Shown: one piece after another, positions 1 to 13,800 of the stretch
How positions within the stretch are numbered: position 1 is the stretch's first letter
Layout: each line of letters opens with the position of its first letter
Translations under genes and position numbers: made by a program
From: Oopsacas minuta
Lineage: Eukaryota > Porifera > Hexactinellida > Lyssacinosida > Leucopsacidae
Length of the DNA stretch: 64,000 nt
Reading direction: 5' to 3'
NCBI GenBank assembly: GCA_024704765.1
Contig: JAKMXF010000188.1
Span: forward strand, 553,015-617,014
The notes under the pieces: generated by a model
What the model saw: the letters and a program-made list of their open reading frames with translations, nothing else
Databases searched by the model: none
Told to the model about the DNA's origin: nothing

Positions 1-129
1 ATATCTATAGCTGGTTACATCATGGGTTTGGGAGATCGACATCCCGAGAATATGCTCATTTCTACACAACCTGGAAACGTAATGCATGTGGATTTCGAGT
101 TGCTTTATGGGAACAACAATTACCTGCAT
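1..129 (+). CDS. PIKK-family kinase catalytic-loop exon (partial, 5' cut by window)
   Basis: The frame from base 1 reads through a PI3K-related protein kinase catalytic core: GYIMGLGDRHPENML carries the catalytic D and N of the DRHxxN loop, and HVDFE stands where the metal-binding DFG-like motif is. HVDF is closest to ATR in my memory of the family; mTOR, ATM, SMG1 and DNA-PK differ more. The exon ends after codon CAT at a strong GTGAGT donor (phase 0). No exon for the FRLT region or FATC domain could be recognised downstream, because repeat-family DNA begins directly after the donor. It is either a normal gene with a distant next exon or a truncated copy. Kinase identity is firm; subfamily is not. 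Confidence 0.65.
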
Positions 130-380
130 GTGAGTGACTTGAAAGTGCGAAATTTTAAATCAGCGTACTTGATTAGCCTCGTAAGACCGTTGAAACCAAT
201 TCTTTTGAGATTTGTTTACTTTCTGGGACTATTTAGATATTATTTCACGATAAATTCATTAATACAACAATAAATTTACATATGAGAAACTTGAATATAC
301 GAAATTCGGATTCAAAGTACTTTGTTACCCCATTATAGCCTATAAGAGCAGGTCTCTACGCATATTTAATTATATTAATT
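130..380. repeat. Dispersed repeat family R, copy 1
   Basis: Contains two degenerate stretches of the family core (full form ATGCGAAATTCGGATTCAGC) followed by a TTTGTTTACTTT segment and AACAATAAATTTACATATGAG. The same order of blocks recurs at about 5340, 6000, 9740, 19305, 47950 and 50750. It starts immediately after the kinase exon donor site. Confidence 0.6.
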
Positions 381-2435
381 ATTACAATGCCAGTTTACTT
401 GGTTTAACAGGGTTAGATGTGATTTTCTTACAGCTTTGTACTAGAATATACAGAAAAACAATTAAGACAAGAGTTATTTTAGGTATGAACTTTTAAATGT
501 TTTCGGGGATTTAGATTGCTTTATATGAGATTACAAATTGTTGTATAATTTGGCAGAAGAATAAGTGAAACTGTTTTATATAAAGAAATATTCGCTTTTG
601 GAAGGTATAGTGAATATGGGCTAGTCCTCGTATTCATAGATTGAGATTTCACATTTCGAATATTGTTAAACATCTATCCAATATACAAAGACACATTTCC
701 TATGATGCCCTTATACACCTTCTATAGTTAATTATCTTCCAAATTTGTAAAACATATTAATTCTGAAAATAAAGTCGCAGTAGAAATGTGAGATAAATTA
801 TAAATATTCCAGCGATACATCTAGCAGACCTTCTCTGTAAGTCAATTTGAATGTCAGTGTAAGAAACCTTTTAGTCTAAGGTTTTTCTTTTTAACTAATG
901 CGTCTGTATGTCTAGAGAAAGATATTATGATCAATAGCAATGATTAGGAATTTATGATTTGGTAACTGGAAACGTTTGTCCTGTACATCAGTATAGAACA
1001 AGACTTCATATTGTTAATCCAGTAGACTCTAAGTTATTATCTTCAAGATCAGGACTACTTTAAGGGTTAGGATACCCAGATCATATCTAGAGTAAGTCAC
1101 CTTTTTTAGATGCAGTCCTATGTTTACGGGTTATATTATAGCCTGAGATGTGAACTTTGGAGTCTTAAAATAATCTTCTCATCAAATTTCTGAAATTCCA
1201 AAAATATCAACTTTGTTATTGTTTTGGGGATTATCAACATCGATTCAGGTCATTCAATTTAGCTTGTCAATGTGTAGAATGTCACTGTAGCATTGGCGCA
1301 ACCAAGCTCATGAGTCAGGGTGGGTAAAATGACGTCATGCCCACCCTTCCTATACTTTTTGTATTACGGTAGACCGTATAATACTAAACAAGGATTCCTT
1401 AGAAAACTGGGTTATAGCGGATCGTACCAGACCGGGTCACCGGGTGTGAGCTCACTGGACCAATCGGTTACTGCGTCATGAAATCTTGACCGGTTCTAAG
1501 CGTGTCCAGTACTGTATCGTCTGTATGAACGGATATGTTGGAGCACAAGAAAATAAGGAACCGGTAGGGATTTGGGGCTGAAATTGAGAATACAAATACG
1601 GAGCTTCAGCCTGAAGTTTGAGTTCTTTATCGATCAGGCGTAGCCCACGCTTTTACTCTGCTGGCCGCACTTAAGTATCTGAAGAGCTCGTTGCACCTCA
1701 AGTACTCAAGTGTTCCCCCAAATATATTCTAAAAACTAAAATATGTTTATGAAAAAATGTAATCTCTAGCATAATTTGAAATTATTATATACGAAATGGT
1801 GTGAAAAATATGATTAATCAAATGAACAAATCATGGAGATAGTGATTGAAATGTAAAATTAGGATAGACATACTCAATTACTCCTAGCTAACCGTCAAAA
1901 AGAAATTTTCAAGCATCACTTTGAAAATATGAAAAAGGTGTGAAAATAATGTATGATTCGCTATGGCTGTCAATTTGTAACTTTCTGGCCTTGAATTACA
2001 TCCATCTTTATTATTATGATTAATTATCATTTTGAAGCTCTGCGAGCCGCATTGAAGAATATTATGGACCGAAAGTTGGCCACCCCTGATTAACAATTCA
2101 CTAGACCTTTAATATGTTACCAATTATTGATTATAATAAATGGTAACTTAGTATAAGTTAAATGTTTGGATATCAAATGATCATTTAGTTATGCAATATT
2201 ACCATGAAAATATTTCAATGGATTCCCCAGGTTAGTGTGCATCCTGATTCGTTGAACTGAATTGTAATCTGACAATTAGACGAGCTTGTTCAGGACTGAT
2301 GAATTCCTCATATAATATAAGAAATATATTAAAGTAATTTGATATCCAACTAGCATGATCCAATGATCCTTATTGTAACAGGCCAAAACAAATACTAGCT
2401 TGTTTAACAAGTTACAATAGAATCAGGCTAGTTGC

Positions 2436-2540
2436 ATACAGGATATTTGTATACAGGATATTTGTATACAGGATATTTGTATACAGGATATTTGTATACA
2501 GGATATTTGTATACAGGATATTTGTATACAGGATATTTGT
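2436..2540 (+). repeat. Tandem repeat, 7 x 15 bp
   Basis: Seven perfect head-to-tail copies of ATACAGGATATTTGT. Because the unit is a multiple of 3 it creates a spurious open frame with a repeating TGYLY peptide; nothing else suggests that it is translated. Confidence 0.95.
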
Positions 2541-3653
2541 ATCGAACATTTAGGATGATTATAACCAAATTAGCTCAGATTTCGAATACTTACTTATTAA
2601 TATGCTATGCATGAAATCTAGTAAAGTTAACACGTACAGGGCTTAAGGCGTACACTCGGTTTGTAGATTTTCTCCAAACCTTGCACTCATTGTATAGGAA
2701 GAATTTTATGATAAGAAGTACTGTTAGTATTGTACTATCATAAAGACAAAGAAATTTTACATAATAAAATGTTTGGAAATCGGATTCAGAATATTCGATT
2801 TAATTTTTAAAGCTATTTCTTTTTAGATAAACATTGTGAAATACATAGTTATACAAATATCTTTGAATTGTAAAATTTAATTCCAAATAATAACAATAAA
2901 TGTTATAAATACATTACACTGACAAACAGCAAGGTTGCCGTGGGAATGGGGAATGGTTTCGTTACAATGAGAATTCCAATCAGAGCTGCAAATGGGTCAG
3001 TGGATAGTGTAGGGGTGGATCCAGGGTGGCCAGGGAGGGCTAGACCCCTTAGCTTAGGAAAAATATAATTTGAATTTAAAAGAATAGATTATTAAGAGGC
3101 AATTGCAAACTAAGTGAGGGAACATGGAGAGGTCCCCCGTTTGTTCCAGTAATTCTTTACTATAATTATGCTTTTGTAAATTATGTACATAGATACCTAA
3201 TCCTTAGATGTAATTATTTATAGACTATTATAATAATATATACTTTATTAGCGAAGAATAATTTTCATATATATGGACCAGATCAGCTGTATACTATAAC
3301 AGATTAATTAATACATTAATAAATAATTCAAATATTGACTTTATTGCTTGATACAGTTAACTCACCCTTACTTCCAACTCGGATATAACGAAACAACCGC
3401 ATATATAGAAGTTAATTTTTCAACTAGAACCTTCTACACAAAAACAGACTTTATTTCTAATACATTCGGCTATATCGAATGAGAATCAGCTCCTTTCGAC
3501 TCCCGAGGAGGTAACGAAGAAGTTTTCCTGCCGCAACCGAAACGATTCCTCTTAGATTAGTCATATCAGACTTTTATACTGTGCCAACTAAACTATTGTA
3601 TAGTGGGACAGTTCTAAAATGATTGAGTTTTTTTAGTGAGTCGATGTAAATGT

Positions 3654-3656
<3 letters not shown>

Positions 3657-3709
<53 letters not shown>
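3657..3709. repeat. (TA)n followed by (TG)n microsatellite
   Basis: About 43 bases of alternating TA run directly into a short TG tract. Confidence 0.95.
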
Positions 3710-4582
3710 TCGCTCTCCTGTTCACGCCTTTAGAGATTAAGACTCGAAGTTTGGCATGTAAACTCGTAGTGACATCTAGTTGTGTACCGAAGATGTCCTT
3801 GGAGTAGTAATACAGGCTGTTAAAACTGACATGTTCTTATAACCTGCATAAAATATGTGGGAATACATGAGAACCGTTTCCCAGAGGACTGTGCACACAT
3901 CCAATCTGACCTTATATCGATTGTTTTTATACTCCAAAGCAGAGTGGACTATTGGTCAACATTGCTAACCCATCACCCAGCTGACCCTTCGTATGTGTGA
4001 CCCATTAGTAGGTAGCTTGGAGTTTGCATTTCCATTCAATACAAGTATAACTGTGCTAAAACTATCACTGTACTTAATTAGCTTAAATTCATCAGTTACT
4101 AGAAATTAACAGAGCTGATAATTGCACATTGCCATTAACAGCAAGCAGAAAGTATAACTGTTTAATACGAATTGAATATTTTCTCAATATCTAGTTTCAG
4201 TGTTTCTCAAATCGCGTTAAGCGGGTCATTTAACGCGCTTTCCCCGCTAAATGCCGCGGTTAAAATATATAGCTGCATTAAAATGAAGACACTATGCGTA
4301 AGGCTTAATACCTGTACAAGCGACAAGGGCCATTCAATCTCAAAAGAGACCGCTTTCCAAAATCCTATGGGAAACACTGTGTAGTTGGATTATATATTTG
4401 TCTTAAAAGTAATACATTGATGCTCGTTTTAAAACGGGAATTTCCGTGAACTATACTATTCTAATAGTCAGTCGAACCATTAGTTATAATTCGTACGCAG
4501 TCCCAATTAATAGAGATATGTATTTTGAATATCCAATTCATATTCATTATACTAAATCAAATGTGGTTCTGGTGCTAGTCTT

Positions 4583-4649
4583 ATAGGCTAGTAAGAGTGT
4601 GAAGATAATATTAATATTAACATTCTTACTAGCCTATCACACTCTTACT
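4583..4649. repeat. Imperfect inverted repeat with two alternative pairings
   Basis: ATAGGCTAGTAAGA (4583) pairs with TCTTACTAGCCTAT (4624-4637), and the overlapping GTAAGAGTGTGA can instead pair with TCACACTCTTAC that ends the element. It lies about 40 bases before the TATA box of the lectin-Ig receptor gene. Confidence 0.7.
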
Positions 4650-4690
4650 GACTTCATAAGTGTTAGTTGTTAATTATTTTATGCCTCAGG

Positions 4691-4698
4691 TATATAAA
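4691..4698 (+). promoter_or_regulatory. Candidate TATA box of the lectin-Ig receptor gene
   Basis: TATATAAA starts 61 bases before the signal-peptide ATG at 4752, a position that fits a core promoter with a 5' UTR of roughly 30 bases. The intronless gene at 60362 has a TATA-like box at nearly the same distance from its ATG. Confidence 0.5.
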
Positions 4699-4751
4699 CT
4701 ACTTTATGAATTAGTTACACTTATCTTTCTCTAAATTATTTCCCTGAACAA

Positions 4752-4806
4752 ATGTATTTTTTATTGGGTTTGATACTTTTGACACACCCTCTAGTTAACT
4801 CACAAG
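4752..4806 (+). CDS. Receptor exon 1: signal peptide
   Basis: Encodes MYFLLGLILLTHPLVNSQ, a typical cleavable signal peptide, and ends in phase 1 at the donor CAAG|GTATGT. This start was chosen because of the hydrophobic core, the TATA box upstream and the phase match to the next exon. Confidence 0.85.
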
Positions 4807-7800
4807 GTATGTTTTACTGATTCATCTTTCAAAATAATTAAATTTGGAAATTTTTGTCATATACAGTTAATTAGTATTGTCCACTTGATTACACTGTTAA
4901 AGCTACAAAAACATACGATTGAGACTGTGCTTATAATAAAAGTAATTTAATGGGTATCATTAAATTTTGTTTTAATGATATTAAAATTTTTAATGGTGCC
5001 TGTGCTTAGTTAGAGGACAATATAGGATAGACAGTGGTGTAGCTAGGCTACCAGCTCAGGTGGAGCTTTTTTCTATTAGTAATGAGTCAAGTGGTTTCAA
5101 ATCATGTAATTAATATTTAAACATTACTACCAATTAAGGTATAGACAAAATTTGTATTATCTCTTGGTTCCATCTTCTATCTCATTATAAATTTTGAATT
5201 CTCTACAAAAATTTCGCAAAATATTCGCATATTTTCCATCCTGTGTAATTCAATTCATAAAACGAGCCATTGGCTCGACGAACTCGGCTTGAGCTTCGAG
5301 GATACTTATAGCTGAATATACGGCACCTTTAGTTCCATAATTCATATTTACACATGTCAATTTAACGATGATATCAATAATGTATTTACATTTGTGGAAA
5401 TTACAACTTCGGACTCAGTTTCTCTTGTTACACAATGTAGCCGTAGAGATCAAGTTTCAACCAATATTTTTGTTTACTATATATTCATAAAGCAACAATA
5501 AATTACATATGAGAAACTTGAAAATGCGAAATTCGGATTCAGCGCGATTATTCATTGTACAACCTTTATGGGAGCTACCATGGCCATGGCACCTGACTGG
5601 ATCAGAGAAGCCTGGGGCCATTTTGATATCCTCCCTAAAACGAGAACATATAATTATTACCCAAATATTGTGACCATTATTCGATGAATATAGATTTTAG
5701 AGACCCCTGAGCATGAGAGCCAGGCCGAATGGCCCTCCTGTCCCTCCTATTATAGTGCTGGGAGCTACCATTCTAGAATGTAGCCATGAACTGGCGTTGT
5801 CACGCTATATCTAGTCTGCCCTCTTTATTATATAAATTGCTCGTCACGAAGTTTAATACAGGCTTTGTGGGGGGTAATTACCAAGGCCAAATTGGTCACT
5901 GTACTAAATTCACGCAGTTATCCGGTCACTAGATCAGGTATTTTGACCCAAGCTCCGAATTACAAATCTATAATTTTAACTTGCAATTGTTTTCTGTTTG
6001 TCCATTGTCAAGGAGAGGATTTATGGAATGTTTATTGAATAAATAGGAAAGTAAAAGAATTCCATAAAACTTGAGTAAATATATTGCATATGTAGAATCT
6101 TATTTTCACACTTTTTGAATTAATCATATATATATTTATTGTTGTTCTTATCAATATAAAGTAAACATTAAGATGAAATCTTAAAATATTCGTAGAGACT
6201 TGCTCTTAACAGCTACTATAGGGTAACAAAGTACGATGAATCTGAGCTGAATTTCGCATTTTCAAGTTTCTCATATATAGATTTTTGGTTGTTTTTATGA
6301 ATAATTAAGTAAACAAATAGTTGACATATATATTAATTAATCCATTATTCAATTTTATACTTTGCTAAATTCGAGGCACGAAGTGCAGAGTCCCATGAGA
6401 ACACAAAGTGTTCGCGAGCCGCGAAGCTGCTCGTACGTATGTAATTCATAAAAGATATATACAGTAATCCCTGGAAATATCTCTCAGCAACAGTACAAAT
6501 AGATAGGTAGATCCACAAATACTACAATTAGTAGATGGAATAGTAACTCATTCGAAATATATCCCATACTTAGTAACCAGGGCAAGCTACACTTTAGAAA
6601 ATATGTTCCTTACTTCTCCATTATTAGAATTATCAGGCGGACATTATGCTACAGATAAGTTCCGGCCGGACCTAATGTTGGGGGATCAAATATTATGGGT
6701 ATCATTATAGTTTGTTTTATTAATGAAACAATATATATTGGTGCCTGTACGAATTGCATGTATAGCTATAGTTGTATACTGATCTTTGATACAAGATGCA
6801 AATTCTTAATCAATTTGTATATTTAGTTCCTCTAACTGGTTGTGATGCAATAACAAATGAAGGCATATGTTTCAGCTATTTCACAAGCTCTGGCATTAAC
6901 TGGACTCAAGCTAGAGATGAGTGCCTGACATGGGGAGGAGATCTAGCTACAGTGAGATCTGAAGAAGAGAACATGTTGCTGGTCAGTACTCATGCAGAAT
7001 CTAATGATTGTTGGATTGGAATTAACGACATAGGCAATGAAGGCACATTCGTTTGGGCGGATGGTAGTAATGGTACATTTAGATTCTGGAATCCTGGTCA
7101 ACCGGATAATGGTGGAAATGAAGATTGTGGACACATACCTGGCCTAACGAGGTGGAATGACCTCCAATGTTTTCATACTCGGAGTTGTCACTACTGCAAT
7201 ACTATGGGTGAGTAATTTGCATGAAATGTCTGATCATAGTCTCTGTAGATTACTAAATTTGTGGCTGATCGTCAATTTATTAGTATAGATTATAAGATTT
7301 CAAATATCTTTTTTAACAAGTGGCGGATTCCATTCTCCTTTAGAACTATGCATTTTCGTCTGTAAAACCGAGTGGTTGCACCCACCATTCAAATTGTCAT
7401 GGTACGCCACTGCATGGGAACAACAACAATAAGTTTATATATAACAAACAGGTTTGAGGCTGATTATGATTACAGATGCAGTTAACATATCGTAACTCGA
7501 AACCTGAGCGGAAATCAAAATATGTTCGAGATAGTTTATGTTCAAGTTAACAGATGAGATAAGTACTAAAAGTACAACGAAAGGAAGTGAATATTCGTTC
7601 GAGATAATGGGCATTCGAGTTACCGGATGTTGACTGCATATAGATAAATTATAGATTGAGGTATTTGAGCCAGTTATTCAACATCTGTTGATCAAAATAT
7701 TAGCAATTTCAATAGTCGAGTAACTCCCAAGTACCACCGTATCGATTACCCCACAAGTACTAATTACTTATCCCAGTTGAAGTTGAGAACTGACTGTCTT

Positions 7801-10800
7801 ACTGATCTCAAATTACCAGCTAAATATTATAAGTAATTCTTGTAGTAAACGTCTTTGGACAAGTCAATTCATCAGTATACTCTCCATTAGAAGAGAATAC
7901 TATTCTCACGACAGACACAACTCTCTACTGTGTCACAGAAAATTTTAACACACCCCAAGTACTTTGGAGCTATCTAGATCTGGCTAGTATCAGAAATGAT
8001 CTTACGAGTATGTCTGCAATAGATGTGACTACAGGAGTTAGTACTCTTTATGTAAGGAGTGATCAGCCAGGATATTATAGTTGTGAAGTCTCTCAGGATG
8101 GAGGGATGAGCAGAACTTATACAGTTGAGATGGTCAATACTGATTTATATCCAGGTACTGTCCACATAATTATTATCCTACTACTACTGTATCATGTGCG
8201 AGCTTTTAGTGCTTATGTATAAATACTTTGTTATCGAAAACATAAACAAAAGAAATTCCTCAATGTCAGCTAGTAGTTGTTTGGCCCTGAAAACTGTTCA
8301 ATCAAAATGAAAGGGCAACATCCAAATAGTGTATGCATTTTAGAGTGTTATGGTAAGTTAAGAATATTAGAAGCCATGGCCTACTTAATATACGGCTAGG
8401 TATGTCACTGAGAAGTCCAGAAAAGAATAAGGCCAGTTTTATTATTTTCATTTTGAAAAACGAAGCCCCTTATTAATTGCAAATTGAACTGTCCTCTTCC
8501 TTTCTGGACTTCTCGGGGACATATCTAGCCGTATATTAAGTAGGCCATGTGTAAGATTTCGTTTGGCGAGCATGGACCTATGAAGGGGTTTGTATAGGAT
8601 GTCACTAACGCAGGGGGCTTTACACATTCTCATTATAGTTCCTCCAACTGGTTGTGATGCAATAACAAATGAAGGAATATGTTTCAGTTATTTCACAAGC
8701 TCTGGCTTCAACTGGGCTCAAACTAGAGATTTGTGTCTGGAATGGGGAGGAGATCTAGCAACTGTGAGGTCAGAACAAGAGAGTATATTGTTAGAAAGTA
8801 TAGGATCTGTAGATTGTTGGATTGGAATAAATGATATAGATAATGAAGGATCATTCGTTTGGGCAGATGGTAGTACTAGTAGTTACAGAAACTGGGTTCC
8901 TGGTCAACCTAATAATGCTCGTGGTAATGAGGATTGTGGACATATAGTAGGTCAAAGGGAGTGGAATGACCTCGCATGTACTGAACCTCGTTCACGCTAC
9001 TACTGCAATGCTATGGGTGAGGAATATTCCAACCATAATTGCATAATACTGATATCCAATTCTCCAGGCTATTTGTAGAAGTACAAATATTCTGAGAATT
9101 TCATTAACAAGTTAATCTTCAATATTTATATTCAAACATGTTTTGATTACAGTGTGCAAAGTCTTTTAAGTCAACAAAATTAATCTATATTTAATCTCAA
9201 TTTGCGTCTGTGTGTGTGTGTGTCTGTCATGCTCCCATATAGAAAACATACAGGTTCAGTTCATAAAGTCCAGTATCAAATATTACGCAATATAACAACA
9301 ACAAAACAACAAAGTACTGGGGTAATCGATTATCTTGAGTCCAAATATGATATTGTAAACAACATTTCATAAATATTTGTTTACTTTTGGGGACATAAAG
9401 TAAGCATATTTTAAAGATTATGGTAGTATCATGTTTGCTACGGTTAAGATTATGAATTTATGTACTCAAGGAGAAACCCAGATAAATTAATTCATCATAG
9501 CGAAAAATACTTGGTTTTTCCAAATTTATCACAAAAATTGAATATTCAGAAATTCATCGTAGAATTCCCCACTTATAGAGGTAAATTCCAATGCTGTGAG
9601 GCATAATTATCTCTTAATTATGCCCCATTCCCCACTCTCCTGTTTTATAGGTTATTTTCTATGGAAATGAATGAAAGTGAACCAAAATTGCCCCACTTAT
9701 AGAGGTTTGCACTGCATTTGTAGTTTTTACGAATATATAGTAATCAAATTCGCCAAATCTCAAAATATTGGTAGAGACTTGCTCTCAACTGCTACAATGG
9801 GGAACAAAGTATGCTGCTGAATCCGAATTTCACCTATTCACGTTTCTCATATGTAAATTTATTGCTGTTTATGAATATACAGTAAAATTCTAAACAGTTC
9901 CAGGAATTTGGTTTCCACTGTTATTCAAGGGTAATGGAGTACACTTATCCCAAATATGATAATGTCAACAAAGTATTGTGGATATTTAAGAGAAATTTCT
10001 AGAAAGTCTTAGAAACTTGGTTTCAATGGTTATACCGTTGTAATCGAGTCTGCTGATTCCGATTTTCGCATTTTATAGGTACTCATGTGTTAATTATATT
10101 TGTTCTCATGAAAGATTTGTGCACGAAGTGTAGAGTTACATGGGAACACAGAGTGTTTGCAACGCGAGCAAGCGAAGCGTCTCGTTCTTACTTGATTTGG
10201 ATTGAAGTTTTGTATTAATCTAAGATTATTAACATATCTATAGTATACCCATTTGGACAACTGAATTCCTCAGGATACTCTACAATTGAAGAGAATACTA
10301 TTCTAACCACAGACACTACTCTCTACTGTGTTACCGAGAGTTTTAACTCACCACAAGTAAGGTGGAGCTATCTAGATCTTGCTGGGCGTAGAACTAATCT
10401 CATTGCTTCAACGGAATCTGTCACAGGAGTTAGTACTCTATTTGTAAGTAGCATTCAGCCAGGCTACTATAGCTGTGAAGTTACTCGGGATGGAGGGATG
10501 AGTAGAACTTATACAGTTGAGATGTTCAACAAAGATTTGAATCCAGGTACAATCCCGTATTATTAAATATTTAGTATTGTTAATCTATTCTATACTGAAC
10601 ATTTGGATTCGAAATTCCAGTTGACTGCCACCATTCTTAGCTGCAATCGAGTAATTATTCAGAACTCAGTACTATTTCTATTAATATTTCTTATGTAGTT
10701 CCTCCTACTGGTTGTGATGCAATAACAAATGAAGGAACATGTTTCAAATATTTCACAAGCTCTGGATTGAACTGGGCTCAAACTAGAGATTTGTGTCTGG

Positions 10801-13800
10801 AATGGGGAGGAGATCTAGCAACTGTGAGGTCAGAACAAGAGGGTATATTGTTGGAAAGTATAGGATCTGTAGATTGTTGGATTGGAATAAATGATATAGA
10901 TAATGAAGGATCATTCGTTTGGGTGGATGGTAGTACTAGTAGTTACAGAAACTGGGTTCCTGGTCAACCTAATAATGCTCGTGGTAATGAGGATTGTGGA
11001 CATATAGTAGGCCAAAGGGAGTGGAATGACCTCCCATGTACTGAGCTCCGTTCATGCTACTACTGCAATGTTATGGGTGAGGAATATTTACGATAAATTT
11101 CTAGAACTTCTTGTAGAATTTGATTTAGATAAATGCTTTAGAATATCCAAGAAGTATGATATCTTCCAAAGATATTTGTGGGAATATTTATTATTATTTT
11201 TCTAAATTTATGCTATTTAGCTTGATAAATAGGACATTAGTCAATCGTCAATTATGGTCGCGATCACGATCATGTTTCCGATCATTTTTCTGAATTTGCA
11301 TTTCCTATAGGGAGATGCTCTATTACGTGCGTGCGGCCATGTCAAATTTTCCCCTTCCGATCGTCATGAAATTCCTACATACATTTTGATATACATTTTG
11401 GGGTCTAGATTAGCAAATTTAAACATTATCTGTCTGAAATATCGAAAATATGAAAGAAAATTCGGCCAATTGATAAAGTCCCCAATTATTGAAATTTACA
11501 AGATATCTTTGGATTTGCTGATTGGCTTGTTAGAGCCTACTGGCGGATATATAGGACTACGGATATATAGGAATATGGATATATAGGAATATGGATATAT
11601 AGGAATATGGATATATAGGAATACGGATATATAGGAATCACATAAAATTAGTAACATTTGTCAAAAAGATCTACGTATGCACTGAATATTATATATGTTT
11701 GATTTTCTATAGTCAGTCCATTCGGATTTGTCAATTCAACAGTATCCTCTGCATTATCAGAGAATACTATTCTATCAACAGACACTACTCTCTACTGTGT
11801 TACAGAAACTGAAAACACGCCACAAGTAACATGGAGCTATGACAATTATATCGGTAGTAGAAGTGAACTCCCTGCAACAACCAATGCTATTACAGGAGTT
11901 AGTACTCTATCCGTAAGCAGCGCTGAGCAAGGTAATTACAGCTGTGAAGTTACTGAAAACGGAGGGATGAGTAGAACTTATACAGTTGAGATGAAAAATT
12001 CATATCCAGGTAATATTCAAATATGTTCTATACATTTTCTTTAACTAAATATGGCCAGGAAAATGTGCGAGGTGGCACATAAACAATGGTTGACACAAGT
12101 GTCAGGCATTTTACTAGCAGTTGAAATGAATTCTTTTGCATTCTCTTGAATTTATGTAAAAGTCTGAAAATATTACACATTAAATAACTCCATACCTCAA
12201 GTGAAATATCTGACACAAATGTACTTATATACGTATGTCAAAGACGGATATCGTAAATAGGGGGTTGCAGTCCTCCTTGTCAAACTACCAATTACAAATA
12301 TACTCAATATAGTATATTTGTTTATCAGTGCTCGAGAAATTAGGTGGTTTGGTGGCGTTAGTCACCAAAATATTTATATTCTATATAGAGATTATATAAT
12401 GAGTCTCGAAAAACGAGTAAAATTGTGTCTAATTTCCATCAAATATAAATTTTTGGTGGCTTAAGTTTGCCACCAAGAAATGTATATTTTGTCGAGCACT
12501 GTTCATAATATAATCCGGTTATTTGAAATCCCAAAGAATTAAGTTTATGAACAAGCCTAATGCAAAGCAATATTTTTCAGTTCTTCTCTTTCACTTTATT
12601 GTAAATTCGATATTGTAGTTCCTCCAACTGGTTGTGATGCAATAACAAATGAAGGAACATGTTTCAGTTATTTCAGAAACTTTTACTGGAACTGGGCTCA
12701 AGCCAGAGATTTGTGTGTGAAATGGGGAGGAGATCTAGCAACTGTGAGGTCAGAACAAGAGAGTATATTGTTGGAAAGTATAGGATATGTAGATTGTTGG
12801 ATTGGACTAAATGATATAGATAATGAAGGATCATTCGTTTGGGCGGATGGTAGTACTAGTAGTTACAGAAACTGGGATATTGATGAACCAAATGATCGTG
12901 GTGGTAATGAGGATTGTGTACATATAATAACCCAAGCGTGGAATGACTTCCCATGTACAGCTGGCCTTCAGTGCTACTACTGCAATGTTATGGGTGAGGA
13001 ATATTCCAATTTTTCTTGAGGATATTATATTTACGATAATTGTTTCGAACTGGAAATATTTGTATATGTAGATTCTATACATTAATAGGATGTTTATTTA
13101 ACTCAATTTATACTATTTTAACATCTTCAAAACAACAAATTTACATAGTCTATCCGGAAAATACATTGTCATGCATAATTGCTTTGATATAGGTTAGATG
13201 CTATTATTGCTATTCTAGTAATTCATTCTGTTTTGTGTGTTAGTGGGGGCAAGAACTTTTGGCTACGCTGCACCTTCGCTAGCTGCTAGCCTAGTCAATA
13301 TTTTGACCTGAAATAACTGGACAGTTGGCTTTTTTACATTTTCTGCAGTTATTTGAATTTTACAATAGTTATTTACTAAAATCAATTTTTTCTTTAGTGA
13401 ACCCCTTTGGACAATTCAATTCATCAGTATACTCTCCATTAGAAGAGAATACTATTCTCACAACAGACACAACTCTCTACTGTGTCACAGAAATTTTTAA
13501 CACACCTCAAGTACTTTGGAGCTATTTAGATCTAGCTGGTATCAGAAATGATCTTACGAGTATGTCTGCAATAGATGTGACTACAGGAGTTAGTACTCTC
13601 TATGTAAGGATTGATCAGCCAGGATATTATAGTTGTGAAGTCTCTCAGGATGGAGGGATGAACAGAACTTATACAGTTGAGATATTCGGTTCTGACTATT
13701 TCAAAGGTATATTCAGTTTACATTATCAATTCTAAGTGGTTGAGGTGCGGTGACATCCATTTCATTAGTCACCGCCTTTCTCTAGAGTATTCATCATGAT

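Larger units (their letters stand above)
381..4690. other. Intergenic, no gene recognised
   Basis: AT-rich DNA with no convincing coding stretch on either strand. It holds a 15-bp tandem array (2436-2540), a (TA)n/(TG)n tract (3657-3709), an imperfect inverted repeat (4583-4649), and a block at about 1290-1350 (GCGCAACCAAGCTC, then TGAGTCAGGGTGGG) that recurs in altered form near 30570-30620, so it is probably an old mobile-element fragment. Confidence 0.55.

Noticed and set aside
2436-2540. CRISPR-like array
   Set aside because: The units are contiguous with no spacers, in a eukaryotic context.
2432-2614. Small open frame with repeating TGYLY
   Set aside because: Produced by the 15-bp tandem array; no start context, signal or homology.
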